From Gymnothorax reevesii (Eukaryota; Chordata; Actinopteri; Anguilliformes; Muraenidae): a DNA stretch of 64,000 nt. Both the position numbers and the translations under genes were made by a program. The stretch lies in contig CM056574.1 in the NCBI GenBank assembly GCA_029721435.1, forward strand, positions 3,407,501 through 3,471,500, read 5' to 3'. The first letter of the stretch is position 1, and each line of letters begins with the position of its first letter. The notes beneath the pieces are model-generated. The model saw only the letters and a program-made list of their open reading frames with translations, was not told the DNA's origin and searched no databases. Shown here piece by piece: positions 1-9,847 of the stretch.

Positions 1-2
1 TC

Positions 3-3000
3 CAGTGTTTTGAAAAGGTAGCAAAGAGTTGCCAGTGGCCAAAGGAACACTGGCCTCTGATGTTGCAAACTGTCCTCAAGGGTAAAGCTCAACAAGCCTA
101 TTCAGCTTTGTCTGCAGATGATTCCTCTGATTATGAGGTTGTCAAAAAGGTTATTATGAGAGCTTATGAGTTGGTTCCAGAGGCTTACCGACAGAAATTC
201 AGAGGTCTGAAGAAATCTGAAAATCAGACTTATGTGGAATTTGCTAATGAAAAGCAGGTTTGCTTTGAGCGCTGGTGTACTTCTATGGAGGTCAAGGATG
301 ATTTCAACTCACTAAAAGAGATGGTGTTAGTTGAAGAATTCAAGAACTGTGTTAAGGATGATGTTAAGACCTACCTTAATGAGAAGCAAGCACTGAACTT
401 GCAATCAGCTGCCAAATTTGCAGATGAATATGTTCTCACTCATAAGTCCAAATTTCAGTCTAGCAGTAACAATAAATGGTCCCAATTTCAGAAAAAGGGT
501 TACGGTGATACCCAAGATTCCTCACCCAAAGACAAAGACAAATCTGGTGATGGTGCTCAGAAATCCAGTAACAGGTCTGATCAAAGTGTGAAAGCTGACA
601 GTGACAGAAGTGGTCTAGTTTGCAGTTATTGCAAGAAATCTGGTCATGTTACAACTAACTGTTGGTTCCTTAAAGCTAAGAAAGAAAAAGAAAAGGATAC
701 CAAACCAAATGCCTTTGTGAAAACAAGGTTAGAAACCCCTGTAGTAGATAACCAATCTGCTAAATTGCCTGCTTCTTGTGGGGCTAAAAAGCCTAATACA
801 GCTGACTTTGTGAGGGAGGAATTTCTTCCATTTGTGTCAGAGGGATTTGTGGCTCTGAATGAGCATACTACTCCTGTCCCCATATATATCCTAAGGGATA
901 CCGGAGCTTCTCAGTCACTTTTGTTGATGGACTCCTTGGAGTTACGTGATGAGACCGCTTCAGGGGATTTCATACTTGTACAAGGTATTGAAGGGAGGAC
1001 TGTATCTGTACCCCTGCGCTCTATATTCTTGAAGTCAGATTTAGTTACAGGACAGGTAAAGGTGGGACTTATGTCAAGTCTACCTATAAAGGGTGTTTCT
1101 CTGTTGCTAGGCAATGACCTGGCTGGGGGCAAAGTAGTTCCCCCTGTACATCTTACTTCACAGCCGAGCACTGAAAATGGGGATGAGGACCCATCTCTGT
1201 ATCCTTCTTGCGCAGTGACTCGTGCTATGGCCAAGAAGGCTAAAGAAGATGATGTTGTGGTGCCGTCCAGTACATTGAATAGTCAGGACTCAGGTGGTTC
1301 GCCTCATGACTCTGATTGGCCTACTATGGTTTCTCCGTTTGAGGACTTATCAGATACTTTTATCAGTTCTCTATTCAGCCAGCCGGATGGGTCTGGTGAT
1401 TCTGATGTGTCTGGAGACTTGTCTCTGTCCAGAAAGCGGTTGATTGAGGAGCAAACTAATGATCCTGAAATTGGTGTACTAAAGAGGAGAGCCCTTCCTG
1501 AAAAAGAAATAGATGCAGTTCCAGTTGGGTATTATCTCAAGGATGGTGTGTTGATGCGGAAGTGGCGCCCTCCTGATATCCCTGCCAATGCAGATTGGGC
1601 AGTGGTCAGGCAAATTGTTGTTCCGAAGGTCTATAGGAATGAGATCTTAACAATGGCTCATAGTTTACCTTTAGGAGGTCATCTTGGTGTTAACAAGACT
1701 GTTGATAAGATCATGAAACACTTCTTTTGGCCTGGGCTTCGGAAAGACGTTTCCAACTTTTGCAAAACCTGTCACACTTGTCAGGTAGTTGGAAAACACC
1801 AGTTAGACCCACCTGTAGCTCCATTGCAGCCTATCCCAGCATTTGGGGAGCCATTCTCTAGGGTCATTGTTGATTGCGTTGGTCCATTACCCAAGACTAG
1901 ATCTGGAAATCAGTACTTGTTGACAATCATGTGTGCATCTACCAGATTCCCTGAAGCCATACCTCTACGTAACATCAAGGCAGCTGCAATCTCGAAGGCT
2001 TTGATAAAGTTCTTCACGTTGTTTGGCCTTCCCAGGGAAATTCAGTCAGACCAGGGTAGCAATTTCACTTCAGGATTGTTTCAGCAGGTTGTGTATGAAC
2101 TAGGTGCAAAGCAGATTCTTTCTAGTGCCTATCATCCAGAAAGTCAGGGTGCCTTAGAGCGGTTTCATTCCACTCTCAAGACAATGATGAGGACTTATTG
2201 TTATGACCATGAGAAAGACTGGGATGAAGGGGTTCATTTGCTGTTGTTTGCAGCTAGAGAAGCAGTGCAGGAGTCTACTGGATTCAGTCCATTTGAGCTA
2301 GTGTTTGGTCATGAAGTGAGAGGACCTTTGCTATTATTGAGTGAACAATGGCAAGAGAAAGAGCCGCATATCAGTCTGTTAGACTATGTTGGCAAGTTCA
2401 AGGAAAGATTGCGTGCAGCTTGTGACCTTGCCAAAGAGAACTTGAAATCAAGTCAGGGAAAAATGAAAACTTGGTATGATCATAAGGCTAGAAGCCGTGA
2501 GTTTAAACCAGGAGAAAAGGTCCTTGTGTTGTTTCCCTTGCAGTCCAATCCATTGCAGGCTAGATTTCATGGTCCTTATGAAATTCTGACAAAACTCAAT
2601 GATCTCAATTACATTGTGAAGACTCCAGATAGGAGAAAACCAAAACAATTGTGTCATATTAACATGCTAAAGCCTTATCATGACAGAAATGCTAGGGTTG
2701 CAGCTGTCACTTCAGATTCTCCAATGGTCGAAACGTGTGAAGATGAGAGGGAGTTTCAAGATGATGAACCAAGAATTAAAGCTGAAGTTCTTTCATGTAA
2801 ATTATCAAACACTGAAGTGTTGCAAAATCTTGATGTAAAACTCCAGCACTTAGAACCCTCACAGAGAGATCAGTTTGAAAGGTTGATCAAGAAATATGAG
2901 GATTTGTTTCCTGATGTTCCAAAGAGAGTTACTATAGCCTCTCATGATGTAGATGTTGGTGATGCCAAACCAATAAAACAGCATCCATACCGGATGAATC

Positions 3001-4226
3001 CTGAAAAGAGAAAGATTGCTGAGAAAGAGGTTGAGTTCATGTTAAAACATGATATTATCAGACCCTCCAACTCCGATTGGAGTTCACCCTGTGTGCTAGT
3101 TCCAAAACCTGATGGAAGTACTAGATTCTGTACAGATTATCGCAAAGTCAATGCTGTAACTAGAACTGATGTGTTTCCAATACCTAGGATTGATGATTGT
3201 ATTGATAGTGTAGGGCAAGCAAAGTTTCTGACCAAGATTGATTTATTGAAGGGTTATTGGTGTGTGCCTTTAACTGAGAGGGCCAAGAGCATCTCTGCTT
3301 TTGCCACACCATCTGGATTGTACCAGTATGAAGTCCTACCCTTTGGCATGAAAAATGCCCCAGCCACGTTCCAAAGGATGATACAGTCTACAATCGCCGG
3401 ATTGCCACACACGGGTGCATACATCGATGACCTGATCACATGGAGTGACTCCTGGGAAGAACATCTAAAAGATGTAGAGACGTTGTTCCAGCGCCTGACC
3501 CAGGCTAACCTGACTGTTAACCTGAACAAGAGTGACACTGGTTGTGCTACTGTCACCTATCTTGGCTACGTCATAGGCCAGGGTAAGGTGGCACCCATAA
3601 ATGCTAAAGTCCAAGCCATCATGGACTTTCCAGTTCCTGACAACAAAAAAGCTTTGCGCCGCTTCCTTGGAATGATCGGGTACTACCGCAAGTTCTGCAA
3701 GAACTTTGCTGAAATTGCTCTCAGTCTAACTAACCAACTGAAGAAAGGCGTAAAGTTCACCTGGGATGATGCATGCCAGAGAGCCTTCGATCGCCTGAAG
3801 TCTCTGCTGTGTCACTTCCCCGTGCTCAAATCTCCTGACTTCAACAAACCGTTCTCCATCGCGGTCGATGCTAGCGACCAAGCTTGTGGATCTGTGCTCC
3901 TACAGAGAAGTGACTCTGATGACATTGAGCATCCCGTGGCATACTTCTCCAGGAAGTTCAATCGCCACCAAAGGAACTATTCCACAATAGAGAAGGAACT
4001 GTTGGCTCTGGTCCTTTCTTTACAACACTTTGAGGTTTATGTTTGTACAGGACAAAAGCCAATGATTGTGTACACTGACCACAATCCGTTAATGTTTTTG
4101 AGTAAGATGAAAAACAAGAATCGGAGATTGTTGAATTGGAGTTTGATTTTACAGGAGTTTGACTTGGAAATTAAGCATGTGAAGGGTACAGACAATGTAA
4201 TTGCTGATTGCTTATCCCGTGTTTGA
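3..4226 (+). CDS. Gmr1-like LTR retrotransposon Gag-Pol, left tandem copy (5' end outside window)
   Basis: This is the left of two nearly identical Gag-Pol polyproteins. The frame is open from the window edge and corresponds to residues 177-1583 of the complete copy to its right; the N-terminal coiled-coil part lies outside the window. Visible in order: capsid with a SCAN-like segment (from about 186), CCHC zinc knuckle (621-662), protease DTG (897-905), integrase HHCC and D,D35E core (1659-2159), reverse transcriptase with YIDD (3420-3431), and RNase H (3867-4079). Integrase precedes RT, as in Gmr1-type Ty3/Gypsy elements (family knowledge). No stop or frameshift interrupts it. I found two differences from the right copy: A at 2748 (Arg, versus Gly) and A at 3467 (silent Leu). 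The role is reverse transcription and integration of the element's own RNA. Confidence 0.93.
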   Translation, partial: QCFEKVAKSCQWPKEHWPLMLQTVLKGKAQQAYSALSADDSSDYEVVKKVIMRAYELVPEAYRQKFRGLKKSENQTYVEFANEKQVCFERWCTSMEVKDDFNSLKEMVLVEEFKNCVKDDVKTYLNEKQALNLQSAAKFADEYVLTHKSKFQSSSNNKWSQFQKKGYGDTQDSSPKDKDKSGDGAQKSSNRSDQSVKADSDRSGLVCSYCKKSGHVTTNCWFLKAKKEKEKDTKPNAFVKTRLETPVVDNQSAKLPASCGAKKPNTADFVREEFLPFVSEGFVALNEHTTPVPIYILRDTGASQSLLLMDSLELRDETASGDFILVQGIEGRTVSVPLRSIFLKSDLVTGQVKVGLMSSLPIKGVSLLLGNDLAGGKVVPPVHLTSQPSTENGDEDPSLYPSCAVTRAMAKKAKEDDVVVPSSTLNSQDSGGSPHDSDWPTMVSPFEDLSDTFISSLFSQPDGSGDSDVSGDLSLSRKRLIEEQTNDPEIGVLKRRALPEKEIDAVPVGYYLKDGVLMRKWRPPDIPANADWAVVRQIVVPKVYRNEILTMAHSLPLGGHLGVNKTVDKIMKHFFWPGLRKDVSNFCKTCHTCQVVGKHQLDPPVAPLQPIPAFGEPFSRVIVDCVGPLPKTRSGNQYLLTIMCASTRFPEAIPLRNIKAAAISKALIKFFTLFGLPREIQSDQGSNFTSGLFQQVVYELGAKQILSSAYHPESQGALERFHSTLKTMMRTYCYDHEKDWDEGVHLLLFAAREAVQESTGFSPFELVFGHEVRGPLLLLSEQWQEKEPHISLLDYVGKFKERLRAACDLAKENLKSSQGKMKTWYDHKARSREFKPGEKVLVLFPLQSNPLQARFHGPYEILTKLNDLNYIVKTPDRRKPKQLCHINMLKPYHDRNARVAAVTSDSPMVETCEDEREFQDDEPRIKAEVLSCKLSNTEVLQNLDVKLQHLEPSQRDQFERLIKKYEDLFPDVPKRVTIASHDVDVGDAKPIKQHPYRMNPEKRKIAEKEVEFMLKHDIIRPSNSDWSSPCVLVPKPDGSTRFCTDYRKVNAVTRTDVFPIPRIDDCIDSVGQAKFLTKIDLLKGYWCVPLTERAKSISAFATPSGLYQYEVLPFGMKNAPATFQRMIQSTIAGLPHTGAYIDDLITWSDSWEEHLKDVETLFQRLTQANLTVNLNKSDTGCATVTYLGYVIGQGKVAPINAKVQAIMDFPVPDNKKALRRFLGMIGYYRKFCKNFAEIALSLTNQLKKGVKFTWDDACQRAFDRLKSLLCHFPVLKSPDFNKPFSIAVDASDQACGSVLLQRSDSDDIEHPVAYFSRKFNRHQRNYSTIEKELLALVLSLQHFEVYVCTGQKPMIVYTDHNPLMFLSKMKNKNRRLLNWSLILQEFDLEIKHVKGTDNVIADCLSRV

Positions 4227-4359
4227 ATGTGTATATATATATCATGTGTTTGAATATTGTATGATATGTATATATAGACAAGTGTTCACTTAACCATTTT
4301 GTATTGAAAAGAAAAATTTTGCCTTTATGAGTCAAAATTTTTCCCTTTTGGAATGGAGG

Positions 4360-4846
4360 TGTAATGTGAATATAGGCCACTAGATGGCAGTATTTACCTT
4401 TTTTTTGTTAAGCTCAGACTGGAGTCATGTTTAGACATGTCCTGGACATGTCTGGGGCAAGTCTCAGAAAATTAAAAAAAAGAGGTCTAAATGTGGGTGG
4501 GGTCTGCAAAAGAGTATATAAGGAAAAGAATTGAGACAGTAAAGTAGTAGGAGAAATTGCAAGAAGAAGGATACGTGACCAGACCTTTAATTCTGTTCAA
4601 GACCTGTGCAGTCTGTTGTGGATTGTTTTTCACCCAGCACATCACCAGGAAACCCCACCAAAACAAGGGACTGTAATTATTTCTGTTTTTTTTCTTATTT
4701 ATCAATCTTGGTCAGTAGTTTAGTTGTTTAGTTGTCTTTGTTTGTTGGAAATTAAATGTGTTTGAGTTTTAAAACTGTGTCTGTCATCCCTTGCTGTTGC
4801 TGTTGCTGTTATGTTGTAAATGTAATAAGAAATTGGGGCCATAACA
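4360..4846 (+). repeat. LTR shared by the two tandem Gmr1-like units
   Basis: This 487-base LTR runs from TGTAATG to CATAACA, an imperfect terminal inverted repeat with TG/CA ends. It is the 3' LTR of the left unit and the 5' LTR of the right unit. An identical-looking copy lies exactly 5,488 bases downstream. Boundaries were set by where the copies stop matching on the right and by the purine-rich GGAATGGAGG at 4350-4359 (interrupted polypurine tract) just before it. It holds a TATATAAG box at 4515-4522 and an ATTAAA polyadenylation-type signal at 4751-4756, consistent with a Pol II promoter and R region between them (inference). Confidence 0.92.
4515..4522 (+). promoter_or_regulatory. TATA box of the shared LTR
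   Basis: TATATAAG lies 155 bases into the LTR, in a position fitting the U3/R promoter of an LTR retrotransposon. Transcription is expected to start about 25-30 bases downstream, near 4545 (inference). The copy in the right LTR is at 10003-10010. Confidence 0.6.
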
Positions 4847-4849
4847 AAT

Positions 4850-4870
4850 TGGGGGCTCAAGGTCCGGGAT
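4850..4870 (+). other. Primer-binding site candidate of the right unit (tRNA-Pro-like)
   Basis: Three bases after the LTR end the sequence reads TGGGGGCTC, AAG, GTCCGGGAT. The two 9-base blocks are those of the classical proline-tRNA primer site, split by three extra bases. The position directly behind the LTR is where minus-strand priming occurs in this class. Either the primer is another tRNA, or the Pro-type site has an insertion; I cannot tell which from sequence alone. Confidence 0.6.
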
Positions 4871-4962
4871 AGACCATTGTGTGAGTAATTTATTGAAAAT
4901 CTAACATTCCAAATTGTGAAATTGGTTTTGTGAATTTTCCTCGATATATATTGACAACAGCA

Positions 4963-7900
4963 ATGGATGATTTCTTGGCATCACCAACCGTAGGGGTTTT
5001 GAAGTCTTTTAAAAAGACAGAACTGCTAGAAATTTGCAGACAGTTGGAGTTGACAGAGGTAAAACCAGCCATGCGAAAAGCAAGACTGGCTAGAGAGATA
5101 GTTGAATATTACATTGATGAAAATGTGTTTGCACCAGGAGATCTGGAACAGTTTCCAGTGGAAAATCCAAATATAGAAATGGAACTTAAATTAAAAATGC
5201 TAGAGATTGAAAGGGAGGAAAGAGAAAAAGAAAGGGAATTTGAGAGGGAAGAAAAAGAAAAACAAAGACAGTTTGAGTTAGAAAAATTAACAAGAGAAGA
5301 AAAACAAAGAGAATTTGAGTTAGAAAAATTTGCAAGACAGAGAGATTTTGAATTAGAGAAATTCGATAGAGAAGAAAGACTCCAAATGGAGCAACTAAAA
5401 ATAAAAATTCAAACTGAAAATAAATTTCGGGCTAGCCAGGAGGTAAAACTGGTGCCTCCATTTTCGGAAAAGGATTTTGACAACTATTTCCAGTGTTTTG
5501 AAAAGGTAGCAAAGAGTTGCCAGTGGCCAAAGGAACACTGGCCTCTGATGTTGCAAACTGTCCTCAAGGGTAAAGCTCAACAAGCCTATTCAGCTTTGTC
5601 TGCAGATGATTCCTCTGATTATGAGGTTGTCAAAAAGGTTATTATGAGAGCTTATGAGTTGGTTCCAGAGGCTTACCGACAGAAATTCAGAGGTCTGAAG
5701 AAATCTGAAAATCAGACTTATGTGGAATTTGCTAATGAAAAGCAGGTTTGCTTTGAGCGCTGGTGTACTTCTATGGAGGTCAAGGATGATTTCAACTCAC
5801 TAAAAGAGATGGTGTTAGTTGAAGAATTCAAGAACTGTGTTAAGGATGATGTTAAGACCTACCTTAATGAGAAGCAAGCACTGAACTTGCAATCAGCTGC
5901 CAAATTTGCAGATGAATATGTTCTCACTCATAAGTCCAAATTTCAGTCTAGCAGTAACAATAAATGGTCCCAATTTCAGAAAAAGGGTTACGGTGATACC
6001 CAAGATTCCTCACCCAAAGACAAAGACAAATCTGGTGATGGTGCTCAGAAATCCAGTAACAGGTCTGATCAAAGTGTGAAAGCTGACAGTGACAGAAGTG
6101 GTCTAGTTTGCAGTTATTGCAAGAAATCTGGTCATGTTACAACTAACTGTTGGTTCCTTAAAGCTAAGAAAGAAAAAGAAAAGGATACCAAACCAAATGC
6201 CTTTGTGAAAACAAGGTTAGAAACCCCTGTAGTAGATAACCAATCTGCTAAATTGCCTGCTTCTTGTGGGGCTAAAAAGCCTAATACAGCTGACTTTGTG
6301 AGGGAGGAATTTCTTCCATTTGTGTCAGAGGGATTTGTGGCTCTGAATGAGCATACTACTCCTGTCCCCATATATATCCTAAGGGATACCGGAGCTTCTC
6401 AGTCACTTTTGTTGATGGACTCCTTGGAGTTACGTGATGAGACCGCTTCAGGGGATTTCATACTTGTACAAGGTATTGAAGGGAGGACTGTATCTGTACC
6501 CCTGCGCTCTATATTCTTGAAGTCAGATTTAGTTACAGGACAGGTAAAGGTGGGACTTATGTCAAGTCTACCTATAAAGGGTGTTTCTCTGTTGCTAGGC
6601 AATGACCTGGCTGGGGGCAAAGTAGTTCCCCCTGTACATCTTACTTCACAGCCGAGCACTGAAAATGGGGATGAGGACCCATCTCTGTATCCTTCTTGCG
6701 CAGTGACTCGTGCTATGGCCAAGAAGGCTAAAGAAGATGATGTTGTGGTGCCGTCCAGTACATTGAATAGTCAGGACTCAGGTGGTTCGCCTCATGACTC
6801 TGATTGGCCTACTATGGTTTCTCCGTTTGAGGACTTATCAGATACTTTTATCAGTTCTCTATTCAGCCAGCCGGATGGGTCTGGTGATTCTGATGTGTCT
6901 GGAGACTTGTCTCTGTCCAGAAAGCGGTTGATTGAGGAGCAAACTAATGATCCTGAAATTGGTGTACTAAAGAGGAGAGCCCTTCCTGAAAAAGAAATAG
7001 ATGCAGTTCCAGTTGGGTATTATCTCAAGGATGGTGTGTTGATGCGGAAGTGGCGCCCTCCTGATATCCCTGCCAATGCAGATTGGGCAGTGGTCAGGCA
7101 AATTGTTGTTCCGAAGGTCTATAGGAATGAGATCTTAACAATGGCTCATAGTTTACCTTTAGGAGGTCATCTTGGTGTTAACAAGACTGTTGATAAGATC
7201 ATGAAACACTTCTTTTGGCCTGGGCTTCGGAAAGACGTTTCCAACTTTTGCAAAACCTGTCACACTTGTCAGGTAGTTGGAAAACACCAGTTAGACCCAC
7301 CTGTAGCTCCATTGCAGCCTATCCCAGCATTTGGGGAGCCATTCTCTAGGGTCATTGTTGATTGCGTTGGTCCATTACCCAAGACTAGATCTGGAAATCA
7401 GTACTTGTTGACAATCATGTGTGCATCTACCAGATTCCCTGAAGCCATACCTCTACGTAACATCAAGGCAGCTGCAATCTCGAAGGCTTTGATAAAGTTC
7501 TTCACGTTGTTTGGCCTTCCCAGGGAAATTCAGTCAGACCAGGGTAGCAATTTCACTTCAGGATTGTTTCAGCAGGTTGTGTATGAACTAGGTGCAAAGC
7601 AGATTCTTTCTAGTGCCTATCATCCAGAAAGTCAGGGTGCCTTAGAGCGGTTTCATTCCACTCTCAAGACAATGATGAGGACTTATTGTTATGACCATGA
7701 GAAAGACTGGGATGAAGGGGTTCATTTGCTGTTGTTTGCAGCTAGAGAAGCAGTGCAGGAGTCTACTGGATTCAGTCCATTTGAGCTAGTGTTTGGTCAT
7801 GAAGTGAGAGGACCTTTGCTATTATTGAGTGAACAATGGCAAGAGAAAGAGCCGCATATCAGTCTGTTAGACTATGTTGGCAAGTTCAAGGAAAGATTGC

Positions 7901-9714
7901 GTGCAGCTTGTGACCTTGCCAAAGAGAACTTGAAATCAAGTCAGGGAAAAATGAAAACTTGGTATGATCATAAGGCTAGAAGCCGTGAGTTTAAACCAGG
8001 AGAAAAGGTCCTTGTGTTGTTTCCCTTGCAGTCCAATCCATTGCAGGCTAGATTTCATGGTCCTTATGAAATTCTGACAAAACTCAATGATCTCAATTAC
8101 ATTGTGAAGACTCCAGATAGGAGAAAACCAAAACAATTGTGTCATATTAACATGCTAAAGCCTTATCATGACAGAAATGCTAGGGTTGCAGCTGTCACTT
8201 CAGATTCTCCAATGGTCGAAACGTGTGAAGATGAGGGGGAGTTTCAAGATGATGAACCAAGAATTAAAGCTGAAGTTCTTTCATGTAAATTATCAAACAC
8301 TGAAGTGTTGCAAAATCTTGATGTAAAACTCCAGCACTTAGAACCCTCACAGAGAGATCAGTTTGAAAGGTTGATCAAGAAATATGAGGATTTGTTTCCT
8401 GATGTTCCAAAGAGAGTTACTATAGCCTCTCATGATGTAGATGTTGGTGATGCCAAACCAATAAAACAGCATCCATACCGGATGAATCCTGAAAAGAGAA
8501 AGATTGCTGAGAAAGAGGTTGAGTTCATGTTAAAACATGATATTATCAGACCCTCCAACTCCGATTGGAGTTCACCCTGTGTGCTAGTTCCAAAACCTGA
8601 TGGAAGTACTAGATTCTGTACAGATTATCGCAAAGTCAATGCTGTAACTAGAACTGATGTGTTTCCAATACCTAGGATTGATGATTGTATTGATAGTGTA
8701 GGGCAAGCAAAGTTTCTGACCAAGATTGATTTATTGAAGGGTTATTGGTGTGTGCCTTTAACTGAGAGGGCCAAGAGCATCTCTGCTTTTGCCACACCAT
8801 CTGGATTGTACCAGTATGAAGTCCTACCCTTTGGCATGAAAAATGCCCCAGCCACGTTCCAAAGGATGATACAGTCTACAATCGCCGGATTGCCACACAC
8901 GGGTGCATACATCGATGACCTGATCACATGGAGTGACTCCTGGGAAGAACATCTTAAAGATGTAGAGACGTTGTTCCAGCGCCTGACCCAGGCTAACCTG
9001 ACTGTTAACCTGAACAAGAGTGACACTGGTTGTGCTACTGTCACCTATCTTGGCTACGTCATAGGCCAGGGTAAGGTGGCACCCATAAATGCTAAAGTCC
9101 AAGCCATCATGGACTTTCCAGTTCCTGACAACAAAAAAGCTTTGCGCCGCTTCCTTGGAATGATCGGGTACTACCGCAAGTTCTGCAAGAACTTTGCTGA
9201 AATTGCTCTCAGTCTAACTAACCAACTGAAGAAAGGCGTAAAGTTCACCTGGGATGATGCATGCCAGAGAGCCTTCGATCGCCTGAAGTCTCTGCTGTGT
9301 CACTTCCCCGTGCTCAAATCTCCTGACTTCAACAAACCGTTCTCCATCGCGGTCGATGCTAGCGACCAAGCTTGTGGATCTGTGCTCCTACAGAGAAGTG
9401 ACTCTGATGACATTGAGCATCCCGTGGCATACTTCTCCAGGAAGTTCAATCGCCACCAAAGGAACTATTCCACAATAGAGAAGGAACTGTTGGCTCTGGT
9501 CCTTTCTTTACAACACTTTGAGGTTTATGTTTGTACAGGACAAAAGCCAATGATTGTGTACACTGACCACAATCCGTTAATGTTTTTGAGTAAGATGAAA
9601 AACAAGAATCGGAGATTGTTGAATTGGAGTTTGATTTTACAGGAGTTTGACTTGGAAATTAAGCATGTGAAGGGTACAGACAATGTAATTGCTGATTGCT
9701 TATCCCGTGTTTGA
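4963..9714 (+). CDS. Gmr1-like retrotransposon Gag-Pol polyprotein, complete (1,583 aa)
   Basis: Start: ATG at 4963 in a strong context (G at -3, G at +4). The frame is open upstream to 4930, but that codon is GTG and an unlikely eukaryotic start. Residues ~80-150 are charged Glu/Arg/Lys repeats likely forming a coiled coil. The capsid includes a SCAN-like helical segment (~238-324). The CCHC zinc knuckle is at 383-396 and the protease DTG at 475-477. Integrase has HHCC residues H729, H736, C766, C769 and catalytic D800, D859, E895 (35 residues between the last two). RT has D1256 and YIDD 1316-1319. RNase H has D1465, a Glu near 1506-1508, and D1535. Integrase before RT is the hallmark of the Gmr1 branch of Ty3/Gypsy elements. 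All catalytic residues are present and the frame is intact, so it may be functional. It is a single frame with no ribosomal-shift site needed between Gag and Pol. Confidence 0.95.
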   Translation: MDDFLASPTVGVLKSFKKTELLEICRQLELTEVKPAMRKARLAREIVEYYIDENVFAPGDLEQFPVENPNIEMELKLKMLEIEREEREKEREFEREEKEKQRQFELEKLTREEKQREFELEKFARQRDFELEKFDREERLQMEQLKIKIQTENKFRASQEVKLVPPFSEKDFDNYFQCFEKVAKSCQWPKEHWPLMLQTVLKGKAQQAYSALSADDSSDYEVVKKVIMRAYELVPEAYRQKFRGLKKSENQTYVEFANEKQVCFERWCTSMEVKDDFNSLKEMVLVEEFKNCVKDDVKTYLNEKQALNLQSAAKFADEYVLTHKSKFQSSSNNKWSQFQKKGYGDTQDSSPKDKDKSGDGAQKSSNRSDQSVKADSDRSGLVCSYCKKSGHVTTNCWFLKAKKEKEKDTKPNAFVKTRLETPVVDNQSAKLPASCGAKKPNTADFVREEFLPFVSEGFVALNEHTTPVPIYILRDTGASQSLLLMDSLELRDETASGDFILVQGIEGRTVSVPLRSIFLKSDLVTGQVKVGLMSSLPIKGVSLLLGNDLAGGKVVPPVHLTSQPSTENGDEDPSLYPSCAVTRAMAKKAKEDDVVVPSSTLNSQDSGGSPHDSDWPTMVSPFEDLSDTFISSLFSQPDGSGDSDVSGDLSLSRKRLIEEQTNDPEIGVLKRRALPEKEIDAVPVGYYLKDGVLMRKWRPPDIPANADWAVVRQIVVPKVYRNEILTMAHSLPLGGHLGVNKTVDKIMKHFFWPGLRKDVSNFCKTCHTCQVVGKHQLDPPVAPLQPIPAFGEPFSRVIVDCVGPLPKTRSGNQYLLTIMCASTRFPEAIPLRNIKAAAISKALIKFFTLFGLPREIQSDQGSNFTSGLFQQVVYELGAKQILSSAYHPESQGALERFHSTLKTMMRTYCYDHEKDWDEGVHLLLFAAREAVQESTGFSPFELVFGHEVRGPLLLLSEQWQEKEPHISLLDYVGKFKERLRAACDLAKENLKSSQGKMKTWYDHKARSREFKPGEKVLVLFPLQSNPLQARFHGPYEILTKLNDLNYIVKTPDRRKPKQLCHINMLKPYHDRNARVAAVTSDSPMVETCEDEGEFQDDEPRIKAEVLSCKLSNTEVLQNLDVKLQHLEPSQRDQFERLIKKYEDLFPDVPKRVTIASHDVDVGDAKPIKQHPYRMNPEKRKIAEKEVEFMLKHDIIRPSNSDWSSPCVLVPKPDGSTRFCTDYRKVNAVTRTDVFPIPRIDDCIDSVGQAKFLTKIDLLKGYWCVPLTERAKSISAFATPSGLYQYEVLPFGMKNAPATFQRMIQSTIAGLPHTGAYIDDLITWSDSWEEHLKDVETLFQRLTQANLTVNLNKSDTGCATVTYLGYVIGQGKVAPINAKVQAIMDFPVPDNKKALRRFLGMIGYYRKFCKNFAEIALSLTNQLKKGVKFTWDDACQRAFDRLKSLLCHFPVLKSPDFNKPFSIAVDASDQACGSVLLQRSDSDDIEHPVAYFSRKFNRHQRNYSTIEKELLALVLSLQHFEVYVCTGQKPMIVYTDHNPLMFLSKMKNKNRRLLNWSLILQEFDLEIKHVKGTDNVIADCLSRV

Positions 9715-9847
9715 ATGTGTATATATATATCATGTGTTTGAATATTGTATGATATGTATATATAGACAAGTGTTCACTTAACCATTTTGTATTGAAAAGA
9801 AAAATTTTGCCTTTATGAGTCAAAATTTTTCCCTTTTGGAATGGAGG

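Larger units (their letters stand above)
4847..9847 (+). mobile_element. Gmr1-like LTR retrotransposon, complete internal region of the right unit
   Basis: The internal region spans primer-binding site to polypurine-like tract (9838-9847) between two LTRs (4360-4846 and 9848-10334). It carries one long Gag-Pol frame and no envelope-like frame. After the stop codon at 9714 there are about 130 AT-rich bases before the 3' LTR. Everything up to the LTR is repeated at a 5,488-base offset from the left unit without any indel that I can see. Confidence 0.93.

Noticed and set aside
4930..4962. Upstream start of Gag-Pol at 4930
   Set aside because: The codon is GTG; the first ATG, at 4963, has a strong context.
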